Shown here piece after piece: positions 15,368 to 24,400 of a DNA stretch of 64,000 nt (position 1 is the stretch's first letter; the number at the start of each line of letters is the position of its first letter). Source of the DNA: Paraburkholderia sp. BCC1886 (GTDB taxonomy: Bacteria; Pseudomonadota; Gammaproteobacteria; Burkholderiales; Burkholderiaceae); NCBI RefSeq assembly GCF_900996245.1, contig NZ_CAAJGK010000129.1, positions 186,001 through 250,000 of the forward strand, in the 5' to 3' direction. The position numbers were made by a program, and so were the translations under genes. The notes below the pieces were generated by a model. It was not told the origin of the DNA. It searched no databases and worked only from the letters and a program-made list of their open reading frames with translations.

Positions 15368-18300
15368 GTGAAAATTGGCAATAAGGACGTGGTGTTTCAT
15401 CGCGGATTCCTGAAAGCGGCGATCAGGAAGGACAAGGACAGCGAGCCTGCCAATGGCGCGGCGCCGCGTCAGGGAGGCGCCGCGTTGTTGCGGCTCGTGG
15501 AGTTGCGCACGGCGCATCGCGAAGGAACGCCGCGTGCGATTGGCGCGAGAACGGAAGGCGCTCGCGACGAGCCTGGCGATGCGGTGAGAGAGGACGCGCC
15601 GGCGACGACCGGTCACGAGCGTGCGGTGCACGACGAAGCGAATGGCGCGGAGGGTTCGTCGCGACGCAACGCGCGGCCTCGGGTGGCGCGTCCGCTGGTG
15701 ACGCCGCGGCATGTCGCAGCCGAAGCGTCGACATCGCGCACGGCTCGCCATGAAACAGTGCGGCAGGAAGTCAGGCAAAACCCGTCGCAGGATGCCGATA
15801 GCGACATCGATCAGGCGCTAGTCGACGAGTTGTCGGCCGAAGGTTATGGCGCGCTTTTGCGCAGTCTGGATGAAGTCGATGAGGTTCGCACGGCGCGGAC
15901 ACCGACACCACCACCGCCGCGTCGTAACGAGGTCGCGAGCACGAGTAGCGCGCCGCTCTCGCAGGCGACGCTCACGCCGCCTTCGGAGCAACGGCATCGA
16001 GCCGCAACGGAGGCGACTTCGTCGCAACAACGGCCTGTTCAGCAGAGTCAGGTGAGCGCTGAGCAGACTGTGTCGCGCACGGAAACTCCGCTTGCATCCG
16101 TAGAGGTGCCGCCGTTTTCCCGGCGCTCGGAGCTGCGCCGGCCGGCGCAGTCCGTGGTGTCGCATAAGCCGGCGCAGAGCACGGCGGCATCGGTGTCGAC
16201 AGAGTCGGCTGCATCGAACGCGTCGATTGCATCTTCGGTATCGAATGAATCCGTTGCGCCGCCGCCCATTCCGCCGCGCTCGCCATTGCGGCCTCCGGTG
16301 CGCAATGCGACGGCCGAGCCGAAGCAAACGACGCCGAGCGAGGCGACAGCCAGCATCGCCGTGCCGCCGTCGTTCGTGCCGCAACGTTCGGAGCGTCGTC
16401 GCCCCGTGACGGAGCGACCGCAATCGAGCGGACAGGCGAGCTTGCGTCCGGTTCCGTCGGTTCGGATTACCGAGGCGGATCCGAACGAGGCAAGCGAAAC
16501 GCCCGTGCATTCGCGGCAGAGTTCGACGGCGACGGCGAATCTCGAAACGATCCGGGAAGAGCCGGCCTCGTCGTCGCTGACCTTAACGGCTGAGACGTCA
16601 CACTCGCCGGCCACGGTGTCCACGGTGTCCACGGCATCGGCAGAGCAATCGACGGCGGCGTCCCCGGCCGCAAAACAGAAGCAGAAGCAGAAGGCGCCTG
16701 CCGCTTCGACGTCGCAACAGACCACGACGCCCAAGACAGCCGAGCCAACGACAACGCCAACGGCAACGGCAACGACAACGACAACGCCAACCACGAAGCT
16801 CGAAACGCTGGAACAAAGCACCGTGGCTTCGACGTCGAAGGGCAAGGAGAAGGAGACGCCGCAAGAACCCGCAGCCTCCACGTTGCAACAAACCCCGACA
16901 CTGAAACCGGCGCGGTCGACCACGGGCGCCGAAACCTCGAATCCCGCTCTCAAACCGTCGACGTCCCAGCCGAACCCGACACCGGGGCCACGACACAGCC
17001 AGAACCTCGAAGTCCCGCAACCGACGCATCAACCCACGCATCAATCCACCATCGCGAGCACGTCGGCCAATCCGGCCCGGCCGATTGCTCCGTTGCCGAC
17101 CGACCTCACGCTGGCGAGCAACTCGTCCATCAGCCAGTTCGAAGTCGGTTCTCACGAACAGCACGAAGCGATCGCCCAACACGCCGGCCTCATCCACCAG
17201 TTCTTCAAAAATACCTTCGATCACACGGCGCTCGGCAACACCGCAGGCTGGGCCGCCAATCTGTTCAACGCGACCTTGCGCGAAGGCGGCGTGACCTTCC
17301 TCGCCACCGTGCTGCGCGAACTGACCGGCCAGGCCGTCACCAAAGGCCTCGAAAACGCCAGCGAAGAACTGAAGCTCGGCGTGTCGATCACGGTGCTGGT
17401 CGGCACGGGCCTGCTGAACGGCGCGGCGATGCTGCGTCAGGGCCGCGACGGCACCGGCAACTGGATCACCCGCACCGCCCAGCTGGCGAATATCGCCGCG
17501 CTCTCCACCGCGGGCGCGGTCGCGGGCAAGACCGGCACGCTCGGCGATATCGCGCCGCTGCTCGTCAAAGCCACCGCCTATACGCTCGCGCGCGACGGCA
17601 TCAACATGTTCGTACGACTCTCGGACAATCGCAGCGAAGACCGCGCACCGATCAACTTCAAGGCGATGGCCACCAACATGGCGGTGTTCGGCGTCAACCA
17701 GTTCGTGGTCAACATGCTGCAAGGGCTCGGCGTGTCGTATTCGGGCACCAGCGAATCGGCGCAACACGCGTCGGTGCGTCAGGCGTTCGGCCATATCAGC
17801 GCGTTTGCCGCCGCCAACGCGGGCGGTGAAATCACCGATGCGATGCTCTATCCGGCCATGACCGCGTTCTTCGACAAGGTCGGCGAAAGCATCAGCCAGG
17901 GCACGCGCGGCACCGTGCGTCAGGGGCTGAGCGGCGTCGCGAATCTACGGCTCGGGGCGAGCATTCACGTGCCGGTGGGTAGCGAACTGATCAACCGGGT
18001 GGCCGGTCACGAAGTGGTCGGCGACCTGACGATGGACGACGTCAAGAACAAGGTGAGCGGCGCGATGACCGCGCGTCAGTCGCTCTTCGTGATCCTGTTC
18101 TCGCTGCTCGATTCGATGAACAAGGCCGGTCAGAAATTGCCGGCGTCGGGGCATGCGGTCGTGACGAATCTGATCGCCGGCCTGTCGGTCGGGCTGATGC
18201 TGTCGAGCTTTCTGTCCTCGTTGTCCCTCTCGCCGAAGCCGGGCGCCGCGAGCACGGCGGGCGACGGTTCCCAGACTGGCCAGACGGGGCAAAGCGCGTT

Positions 18301-18457
18301 CGATCAGGCCAGCGCGCTGGAAGCCGGGCTCGCCGGGCCACGCATTCAGGAAATCGAAGACGGCGAGTCGGTGGCCAATACACGCCTCTCCGAGTCGCAT
18401 TCGCAGTCGGGCGGACGCGCATCGCCGCGGCCGAGCCACAGCATCGATCTGCCTTGA
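15368..18457 (+). CDS. Large Ser/Thr/Pro-rich putative type III translocator or effector
   Basis: This is a 1029-residue protein of unknown family. Residues about 1-600 are low-complexity, rich in Ser, Thr, Pro, Ala, Gln and Arg, with short repeats such as KQKQKQK, Thr runs and THQPTHQ. Residues about 605-960 form an ordered, mostly helical domain (HQFFKNTFDHTALGNTAGWA and on) with hydrophobic stretches near 671-690, 905-915 and 930-955. It starts at GTG after AAAGGAG. There is no Sec signal. The layout, disordered N-terminus and hydrophobic C-terminus, recalls HrpF/PopF/NopX translocators and large effectors, but I recognise no catalytic motif. It follows the harpin by 161 bases with no hrpII box of its own. 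Confidence 0.7.
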   Translation: MKIGNKDVVFHRGFLKAAIRKDKDSEPANGAAPRQGGAALLRLVELRTAHREGTPRAIGARTEGARDEPGDAVREDAPATTGHERAVHDEANGAEGSSRRNARPRVARPLVTPRHVAAEASTSRTARHETVRQEVRQNPSQDADSDIDQALVDELSAEGYGALLRSLDEVDEVRTARTPTPPPPRRNEVASTSSAPLSQATLTPPSEQRHRAATEATSSQQRPVQQSQVSAEQTVSRTETPLASVEVPPFSRRSELRRPAQSVVSHKPAQSTAASVSTESAASNASIASSVSNESVAPPPIPPRSPLRPPVRNATAEPKQTTPSEATASIAVPPSFVPQRSERRRPVTERPQSSGQASLRPVPSVRITEADPNEASETPVHSRQSSTATANLETIREEPASSSLTLTAETSHSPATVSTVSTASAEQSTAASPAAKQKQKQKAPAASTSQQTTTPKTAEPTTTPTATATTTTTPTTKLETLEQSTVASTSKGKEKETPQEPAASTLQQTPTLKPARSTTGAETSNPALKPSTSQPNPTPGPRHSQNLEVPQPTHQPTHQSTIASTSANPARPIAPLPTDLTLASNSSISQFEVGSHEQHEAIAQHAGLIHQFFKNTFDHTALGNTAGWAANLFNATLREGGVTFLATVLRELTGQAVTKGLENASEELKLGVSITVLVGTGLLNGAAMLRQGRDGTGNWITRTAQLANIAALSTAGAVAGKTGTLGDIAPLLVKATAYTLARDGINMFVRLSDNRSEDRAPINFKAMATNMAVFGVNQFVVNMLQGLGVSYSGTSESAQHASVRQAFGHISAFAAANAGGEITDAMLYPAMTAFFDKVGESISQGTRGTVRQGLSGVANLRLGASIHVPVGSELINRVAGHEVVGDLTMDDVKNKVSGAMTARQSLFVILFSLLDSMNKAGQKLPASGHAVVTNLIAGLSVGLMLSSFLSSLSLSPKPGAASTAGDGSQTGQTGQSAFDQASALEAGLAGPRIQEIEDGESVANTRLSESHSQSGGRASPRPSHSIDLP

Positions 18458-18612
18458 GGACGCGGCTTCGTTTTTAATGCAGGAAATCGTGTGCGCGAAT
18501 TTTGTATTAGGCAAACTTATGGAACGTCATAGGACTGCCTCTTCATGCTCACGACCACCTGCCGGCTTCATACCGTCCACTTCCCGCACCCTCGCTGCAA
18601 CGGGTACGCAGC

Positions 18613-19578
18613 GTGAGACGAACCCCGTCGCCCATCGACCTGCGAGCGTTGCAGGCGTTCGTCGCCGTCTGCGAGAACGGCTCGATGACCGGCGCCGCGC
18701 GGCAACTCGGCGTGAGCCAAAGCGCGATCAGCCAGTCTATCGCCGCGCTGGAGCGCGACCAGAACCTCACGCTGTTCGACCGGGAGAGCCGCCCGCCGCG
18801 TCCTAACGCGGCCGGGCGCGCACTGCTGGAGCTTGCCGGCCCGCTGATCGAACACGCGCAGATGGTCGGCAACCGGATCGGCGATGCGTCGCGGACCGGC
18901 AAGATGCCGGTCCGTCTTGGCTGTGTCGACTCGTTCGCGGCCACGGTCGGGCCGGAACTGATCCGCGCAGTATCGAATTCCGAGCGGCAGATTTCGATGT
19001 GGTCCGGCCTCACGCCGGGGCTCGGCAAACAGCTGCACGACCGCGAACTGGACATTGCCATCTGCACCCAGACCACGCTGAACGACGCGCGCATCGTCGA
19101 AGTGCCGCTGTTTTCCGAGGCCTTCGTGGTCGTGGTGGCGCGCAGCCATCTGCAGGGTCGCCATGAACTCGACTGGCGCACGCTCGCGGCCGAACTGCCG
19201 CTGATCCGCTATACCGCGCGCTCCGTGATCGGTCAGCAGATCGAGCGCTTTGCGCTGCATCTGGGCATCAGCAGCCCGCGCCGCTATGAATTCGACGCGA
19301 CCGATCCGCTGCTGAGTCTGGTCGCGGCCCGCGCGGGTTTCGCGATTTCCACGCCGCTGTGCTTATGGCAGGCGCGCCATTATCTCGACGAGATCGCCGT
19401 GATGCCGTTGCCGCCTGGCCGGCTGGGACGGCGCGACTTCTTCCTGCTGCACCGGCAGGGCGAATGGGACCCGTTCGTGCAGGACATCGTGGCACTGACC
19501 CGCAGCGTGCTCGAGAAGTCCATCCAGCCATCGCTCGCGCGCGCGTTGCCGGGTTTGCCGGACGATGCATTGGGCTGA
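18613..19578 (+). CDS. LysR-family transcriptional regulator
   Basis: This 321-residue protein has an N-terminal winged helix-turn-helix (DLRALQAFVAVCENGSMTGA, with QSAISQSIAALE) and a periplasmic-binding-like effector domain after residue 95. It starts at GTG and lacks a clear ribosome site. It precedes the quaternary-amine transport operon in the same orientation, 187 bases upstream of the first permease. That position makes it the probable local regulator, although a LysR gene more often diverges from its target. Ligand unknown. Confidence 0.9.
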   Translation: MRRTPSPIDLRALQAFVAVCENGSMTGAARQLGVSQSAISQSIAALERDQNLTLFDRESRPPRPNAAGRALLELAGPLIEHAQMVGNRIGDASRTGKMPVRLGCVDSFAATVGPELIRAVSNSERQISMWSGLTPGLGKQLHDRELDIAICTQTTLNDARIVEVPLFSEAFVVVVARSHLQGRHELDWRTLAAELPLIRYTARSVIGQQIERFALHLGISSPRRYEFDATDPLLSLVAARAGFAISTPLCLWQARHYLDEIAVMPLPPGRLGRRDFFLLHRQGEWDPFVQDIVALTRSVLEKSIQPSLARALPGLPDDALG

Positions 19579-19765
19579 CATCCTGCGCCAGCCGACCGGG
19601 CGAGTTGCCGCAGCCCACGCCGCAGCCCACGCCCCGTCCCGCGCCGGTGCTACCCGGCAGCGGCTGTCGGCTCGGTGACAGTAGTTGTCGAATTTGTGCC
19701 GGTTCGGCTGTTTTTGAGTCGTTACATTGCTCTCATCACGTGGTTACCGGACAAGGGAGGCAGCT

Positions 19766-20506
19766 GTGGAAACGGTAGTTTTCATCTGGACGAATCTCTC
19801 GTCGATCGGCGCGATGCTGCTGCAGCACATCGAAATCGTGGCGGTCGCGGTCGGTTGCGCGATCGTTACCGGCGTCGCCCTCGGTATCGCCATTACGCTG
19901 AACGAACGCGCCGCGCGCATCGTGCTCTACGTGGCCGCGATGCTGATGACCATTCCCTCCATCGCGCTGTTCGGTCTGATGATTCCGGTACTTTCCCTGA
20001 TCGGGCAGGGCATCGGATTCCTGCCGGCGGTCATTGCACTGTTCCTCTATGCGCAATTGCCGATCGTGCGCAACACCTACTCGGCCATCCGCAATCTCGA
20101 CCCGGCGTTACGCGAGGCCGCCAACGGCATGGGCATGACCGCGTGGCAACGGCTGTGCAAGGTCGAAATGCCGATTGCGGTGCCGCTCATCATGGCCGGT
20201 ATCCGCATGGCGGTTGTGATGAACATCGGCATTGCGGCGATCGCGACTTATATCGGCGCGGGCGGACTGGGCCGGCTGATCAGTCAGGGTATCTCGCAGT
20301 CCGATCCGCGTCAGCTGATTGCCGGCGCGCTGATCGTCAGCCTTCTTGCGATTGCCGCCGATCTCGGACTCGCCGCGCTGCAGCGGCGTCTGACGCCGGC
20401 CGGCATGCGCGCCCGCAGTCGCCGCGAGTCGCGCGCGGCGTTGCAGGCCGGCCGTCTCGCGGCACTTGCCGCCACCCCTGTAGCGTCGCTGGCGGAGGGC
20501 CAATGA
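19766..20506 (+). CDS. Osmoprotectant/quaternary-amine ABC transporter permease
   Basis: This 246-residue membrane protein belongs to the OpuC/OsmU/YehW permease family with five to six helices. The EAA loop is present as REAANGMGMTAWQRLCKVEM. I start at GTG 19766 because a GGGAGG lies directly upstream; an ATG 39 bases earlier has no ribosome site. Its stop overlaps the ATPase start as ATGA. It works with the second permease at 21741 and the binding protein at 22542. Confidence 0.93.
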   Translation: METVVFIWTNLSSIGAMLLQHIEIVAVAVGCAIVTGVALGIAITLNERAARIVLYVAAMLMTIPSIALFGLMIPVLSLIGQGIGFLPAVIALFLYAQLPIVRNTYSAIRNLDPALREAANGMGMTAWQRLCKVEMPIAVPLIMAGIRMAVVMNIGIAAIATYIGAGGLGRLISQGISQSDPRQLIAGALIVSLLAIAADLGLAALQRRLTPAGMRARSRRESRAALQAGRLAALAATPVASLAEGQ

Positions 20507-21744
20507 TCGAGCTTCGACACCTCACGAAACGTTTTGAAGGCCGGGCTACGCAAGCCGTCGTCGACGATGTCGGCATGACGGTTCAAGCGGGCGAACTGTG
20601 TGTGCTGCTTGGCCCCTCGGGCTGCGGCAAGACCACCACGCTGAAAATGATCAACCGGCTGATCCAGCCGACGCACGGTCAGATCCTGATCGGCGGCGAG
20701 GACACCGCGCAGTTCGACGTCGTCGAATTGCGTCGTCGAATCGGCTACGCGATCCAGCAGGTCGGTTTGTTCCCGAACATGACGGTCGCCCAGAACATCG
20801 CGCTGGTTCCGCAGATGCTCGGCTGGGACAAAACGCGCATCGACAGGCGCATCGCGCAGTTGCTGGAGATGGTCTCGCTCGACCCGGCGGTCTATGCGCG
20901 CTGTTATCCGCGCGACCTGTCGGGCGGCCAGCAACAACGCGTCGGCGTTGCGCGGGCGTTGGCAGCGGACCCGCCGGTCATGTTGATGGACGAGCCCTTC
21001 GGGGCGATCGACCCGATCAACCGGACGACGATCCAGGACGAGTTCCGCAAGATCCAGCAAGGTCTGGGCAAGACCGTGATGTTCGTGAGCCACGATATCG
21101 ACGAAGCCATGAAAATGGCCGACAAGGTGGCGATTTTCCGGCACGGCAAGCTCGAGCAGTTCGCGAGTCCGGACGAGATGCTGGCGCGTCCGGCCAGCGC
21201 GTTCGTGGCCGATTTCGTCGGCGCGGATCGTGCGTTGAAACGGTTGCGGCTGCTGCAGGCGCACGATGCCGCCCTGGCCGGCGCACGCGTTGCGCGGCTC
21301 GGCTTCCCGGCGGCGGATGCGCGTGCGCTACTGAATCATCATCCGGCGGATGCCGTCGTGGTGGTCGACGAACACGACGTGCCGCTCGGTTTTCTGGACG
21401 GTGCACGGCTCGCGCAAGCCGGCGCGCGGGTCGAACCCGCCTTTCTGCAGGCGCTCACGGTCACCGTCAACGCGCGTGACGACCTGCGTTCGGTGATGTC
21501 CATCATGTTGTCGCATGGCGCCGCGTGGCTCGCCGCCGTCGACGACGACGGGCGCTTCATCGGCTATGTCACCTATGAACGGATCGCGGAACTGGCCCGC
21601 GCGGCGTGTGCGTCCGGCGATGCCCTGCCGGGCGGTGCGCATGGCGGCCTGCGGGCGACGAGCGGCGCGGACGCAGCGAGCGTGCGCACGAGCGCGGCTG
21701 GCAGCGATGCGGCGCCGGCGCTCGCCGCGGGAGGCGGGCGATGA
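20503..21744 (+). CDS. Quaternary-amine ABC transporter ATPase with C-terminal CBS region
   Basis: This 413-residue ATPase energises uptake of betaine-like compounds. Walker A is GPSGCGKTT, the signature LSGGQQQRVG, Walker B VMLMDEPFGAID, and the switch His is in FVSHDIDEAM. After residue 240 it has a CBS-pair-like region of the ProV/OpuCA type (ADAVVVVDEHDVPLGF; MLSHGAAWLAAVDDDGRFIG), which in related proteins senses ionic strength or nucleotides. The last 40 residues are a low-complexity Ala/Gly/Ser tail. It overlaps both flanking permease genes. Confidence 0.95.
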   Translation: MIELRHLTKRFEGRATQAVVDDVGMTVQAGELCVLLGPSGCGKTTTLKMINRLIQPTHGQILIGGEDTAQFDVVELRRRIGYAIQQVGLFPNMTVAQNIALVPQMLGWDKTRIDRRIAQLLEMVSLDPAVYARCYPRDLSGGQQQRVGVARALAADPPVMLMDEPFGAIDPINRTTIQDEFRKIQQGLGKTVMFVSHDIDEAMKMADKVAIFRHGKLEQFASPDEMLARPASAFVADFVGADRALKRLRLLQAHDAALAGARVARLGFPAADARALLNHHPADAVVVVDEHDVPLGFLDGARLAQAGARVEPAFLQALTVTVNARDDLRSVMSIMLSHGAAWLAAVDDDGRFIGYVTYERIAELARAACASGDALPGGAHGGLRATSGADAASVRTSAAGSDAAPALAAGGGR

Positions 21745-22499
21745 GCCGCGCGCGCATCGAGGGCGATGCGCTTCGCCATGGCACGAGCCGCGGGTTCGTC
21801 GCGAAGATGCTCGCCAGCATGACGATGTGCGCGAGCCTCCCCGCGTATGCGGACAACTGGCTGGGCGGCTTCGCCCAATACCGCAGCGACATCGTCTACC
21901 AGTCCGTGCAGCAGATGCTGATGGTCGCGTTGGCGGGACTCGCGGCCATCGTGGTGGCGGTCCCGGCGGGCGTCTGGCTGAGCCGCCCGCATTCCGGTCG
22001 CGCCGCTCACCTCGTCATGCTCGCGCTGAACGTCGGCCAGGCTGTGCCGAAACTCGCGCTGCTCGCGCTGGCGATGAGCCTGCTCGGCATCGGCGCGAAG
22101 CCCGCGATTTTCGCACTGTGGCTGGCCACGCTGCTGCCCATTGCGATGAACACCTTCGAAGGCATTCGTGCGGTTCCGCCCGCGCTGATCGAGGCGGCCA
22201 CGGGCATCGGCATGACACAGCGGCAGATTCTGTTTCGCGTCGAGCTGCCCAACGCGATGTTCGTGATTTTTGCGGGGCTGCGCACCGCGCTGGCGATTAC
22301 CGTCGGGACTGCGCCGCTCGCTTTTCTGGTGGGCGGCGGCGGTCTCGGCGAGTTGATCTTCACGGGCATCGATCTGAACGATTTCACGATGCTGCTGGCC
22401 GGTGCGATTCCGACTGCGTTGCTGGCGGTGGCCACCGACCTGTTCGTCGCTCAGCTTCAGCAACGTCTCGTACCACGCGGCGTCAACCCGACCCGCTGA
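21741..22499 (+). CDS. Second permease of the quaternary-amine ABC transporter
   Basis: This 252-residue permease is a relative of the one at 19766. Its EAA loop reads IEAATGIGMTQRQILFRVEL. It has an N-terminal extension with a signal-like MLASMTMCASLPAYADN segment, ending in a possible AYA-D cleavage site, which is unusual for this permease class. The ATG at 21741 overlaps the ATPase stop as ATGA; longer forms run into the ATPase gene in another frame. Two different permeases imply a heterodimeric channel. Confidence 0.92.
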   Translation: MSRARIEGDALRHGTSRGFVAKMLASMTMCASLPAYADNWLGGFAQYRSDIVYQSVQQMLMVALAGLAAIVVAVPAGVWLSRPHSGRAAHLVMLALNVGQAVPKLALLALAMSLLGIGAKPAIFALWLATLLPIAMNTFEGIRAVPPALIEAATGIGMTQRQILFRVELPNAMFVIFAGLRTALAITVGTAPLAFLVGGGGLGELIFTGIDLNDFTMLLAGAIPTALLAVATDLFVAQLQQRLVPRGVNPTR

Positions 22500-22541
22500 T
22501 CCGGTTTTCCTTCCTGTCGTTCTCTTTTTTCTGGACTCCAC

Positions 22542-23444
22542 ATGCACAACAGGCTGTTGTCTCGCATCGTCGCGCTCGCAGGCGCTCTGTTTTTCACCAC
22601 GGCAGGCGTGAGTTCCTCAGCCGGCGCAGCGACCGTGACCGTCGGCGGCAAGAATTTCACCGAGCAAGTGCTGCTCGCGCAAATGACCACCACGCTGCTG
22701 CAGGCGAAGGGTTTCACGGTCGTCAAGAAAGACGGGATGGGTAGCACGGTGCTGCGTCAGGCGCAGGAAAACGGTCAGGTGGACGTGTATTGGGAATACA
22801 CCGGCACCTCGCTCATCACCTACAACAAGGTGACCGACAAGCTGGATGCCCAACAGACGTATCAACGCGTGAAGGAACTCGACGCGAAGAAGGGCCTTGT
22901 CTGGCTCGATCCATCGAAAGCCAACGACACCTATGGATTCGCGATGAACCGCGACGTCGCCACCAGACTCGGTATTGCGACGATGAGCGACCTCGCGAAG
23001 GTGCTGAAGAGCGGCAAGGAATTGACGTTCGCCTGCAATTCCGAATTCTATGCGCGGCCGGACGGACTCAAGCCCGTTCAGGAAGCGTACGGTTTCACGT
23101 TCTCGCAGTCCGAAGTCAAGCGGATGGATTCGGGCCTGACGTATCAGGCGCTGAAAGACCGTCAGGTCGACACGGCGCTCGTCTTTACCACCGACGGCCG
23201 TATTCCGGCTTTCAACTTCATCGTGCTGCGCGACGACAAGGGTTTCTTCCCGGCCTACGCGCTCACGCCGGTGATCCGTCAGGCGACGCTCGATGCCAAT
23301 CCGACACTCGGGCCGATCCTGAACGGCCTGTCGGCGAAGCTGGACGATGCGACCATGGCGAAGCTGAACGCCGAAGTCGACGTGCAGAAGAAGTCGCTGG
23401 AAGACGTGTCGACCGCATTCCTGAAATCGGCCGGCCTGATCTAG
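22542..23444 (+). CDS. Glycine betaine/choline-type substrate-binding protein (OsmF/OpuCC family)
   Basis: This 300-residue periplasmic protein has a Sec signal ending near residue 27 (AGAAT). The mature part begins TVTVGGKNFTEQVLLAQM, a hallmark of the OpuAC/YehZ/OsmF family, followed by VDVYWEYTGTSLITYN. Conserved aromatic residues in this fold typically form the cage for a quaternary ammonium group. It is the binding protein for the two permeases and ATPase just upstream and sits 42 bases after the second permease. Confidence 0.94.
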   Translation: MHNRLLSRIVALAGALFFTTAGVSSSAGAATVTVGGKNFTEQVLLAQMTTTLLQAKGFTVVKKDGMGSTVLRQAQENGQVDVYWEYTGTSLITYNKVTDKLDAQQTYQRVKELDAKKGLVWLDPSKANDTYGFAMNRDVATRLGIATMSDLAKVLKSGKELTFACNSEFYARPDGLKPVQEAYGFTFSQSEVKRMDSGLTYQALKDRQVDTALVFTTDGRIPAFNFIVLRDDKGFFPAYALTPVIRQATLDANPTLGPILNGLSAKLDDATMAKLNAEVDVQKKSLEDVSTAFLKSAGLI

Positions 23445-23453
23445 GAACGCGCG

Positions 23454-24299
23454 ATGACACAGTTGCTGGTCGCGGCGGCCCAGATCGAGACGGTACCGGG
23501 CGATCTCGACGCGAACCTCCGCACGCACCTGCGGCACATCGGCCGCGCGCTCGAACGCAAGGTGCGCTTCCTGGTGTTTCCCGAGTTGTCGCTCGTCGGG
23601 CACGCGGCGGGCCGCGACGCACTGCGTCTCGCGCTGCCGCGCGATGCCGAGGTGCTGCGCCGTCTCGCCGACGCGTGCGCTGCGCTGGTGGCGGTGGTCG
23701 GTTTCATCGAGGAAGCGCCGGGCGCGCAGTTCTTCAACAGCGTCGCGACCTTGCACGCGGGGCGCGTGCTGAGCGTGCACCGCAAGGTCGCGCTGGCCAC
23801 GTACGGCGAACTCGACGACGGCAAGTTCTACGGGCATGGCGAGCGGATCGACCAGTTCGCATTGCCGGGCGACGCGCGCTGGCAAGTCGCCACGCCGATC
23901 TGCGCGGACTGGTGGAATCCGTCGCTCGTGCACCGGCTGGCGAGCGACGGCGCGACGCTGTGCGCGGCGCCGGTGAGTTCGGCAATCGAAGCGGTGGGCG
24001 GCGAGTTCGACAACCCGCGCGGCTGGGATGTCGCGTTGCGGTTCTACTCGCTCGTCTACGGCATGCCGATCGTGTTCGCCAACCGGATCGGCGCGGAAGG
24101 CGGTTTGCGTTTCTGGGGCGGCTCGCGAATCCTCGGGCCGCGCGGCGACGTGCTCGCGCAGAGCGAAGCCGAGCGCGACGAACTGGTGGTGGCACCGCTT
24201 GATTACGACGCGGTGCGCGCCGCGCGGTTCGCGCTGCCGACCGTTCGGGACGCGCGCGCGCTGAAACCGCTGCATGGCGAGATCGTGTCGGATATGTGA
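23454..24299 (+). CDS. Carbon-nitrogen hydrolase (nitrilase superfamily)
   Basis: This 281-residue cytosolic hydrolase has the catalytic triad of the superfamily: E44 in FPELSLVG, K111 in VHRKVAL, and C150 in PICADWW. Such enzymes hydrolyse amides, carbamoyl compounds or nitriles; the sequence alone does not tell which. It starts nine bases after the binding-protein stop, with AGGAA ahead of the ATG, so it belongs to the transport operon. It could release an amine or acid from an amidated quaternary compound, which is speculation. Confidence 0.9.
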   Translation: MTQLLVAAAQIETVPGDLDANLRTHLRHIGRALERKVRFLVFPELSLVGHAAGRDALRLALPRDAEVLRRLADACAALVAVVGFIEEAPGAQFFNSVATLHAGRVLSVHRKVALATYGELDDGKFYGHGERIDQFALPGDARWQVATPICADWWNPSLVHRLASDGATLCAAPVSSAIEAVGGEFDNPRGWDVALRFYSLVYGMPIVFANRIGAEGGLRFWGGSRILGPRGDVLAQSEAERDELVVAPLDYDAVRAARFALPTVRDARALKPLHGEIVSDM

Positions 24300-24400
24300 T
24301 CGGGTTGGTCGGCTTCCTGCCGTCGCGGGTTTTATCCGTGACACACAATCGTTGCCAATGCAGTTTCATCTGACGAAGACATGGCGTGGGGAGAACGACG

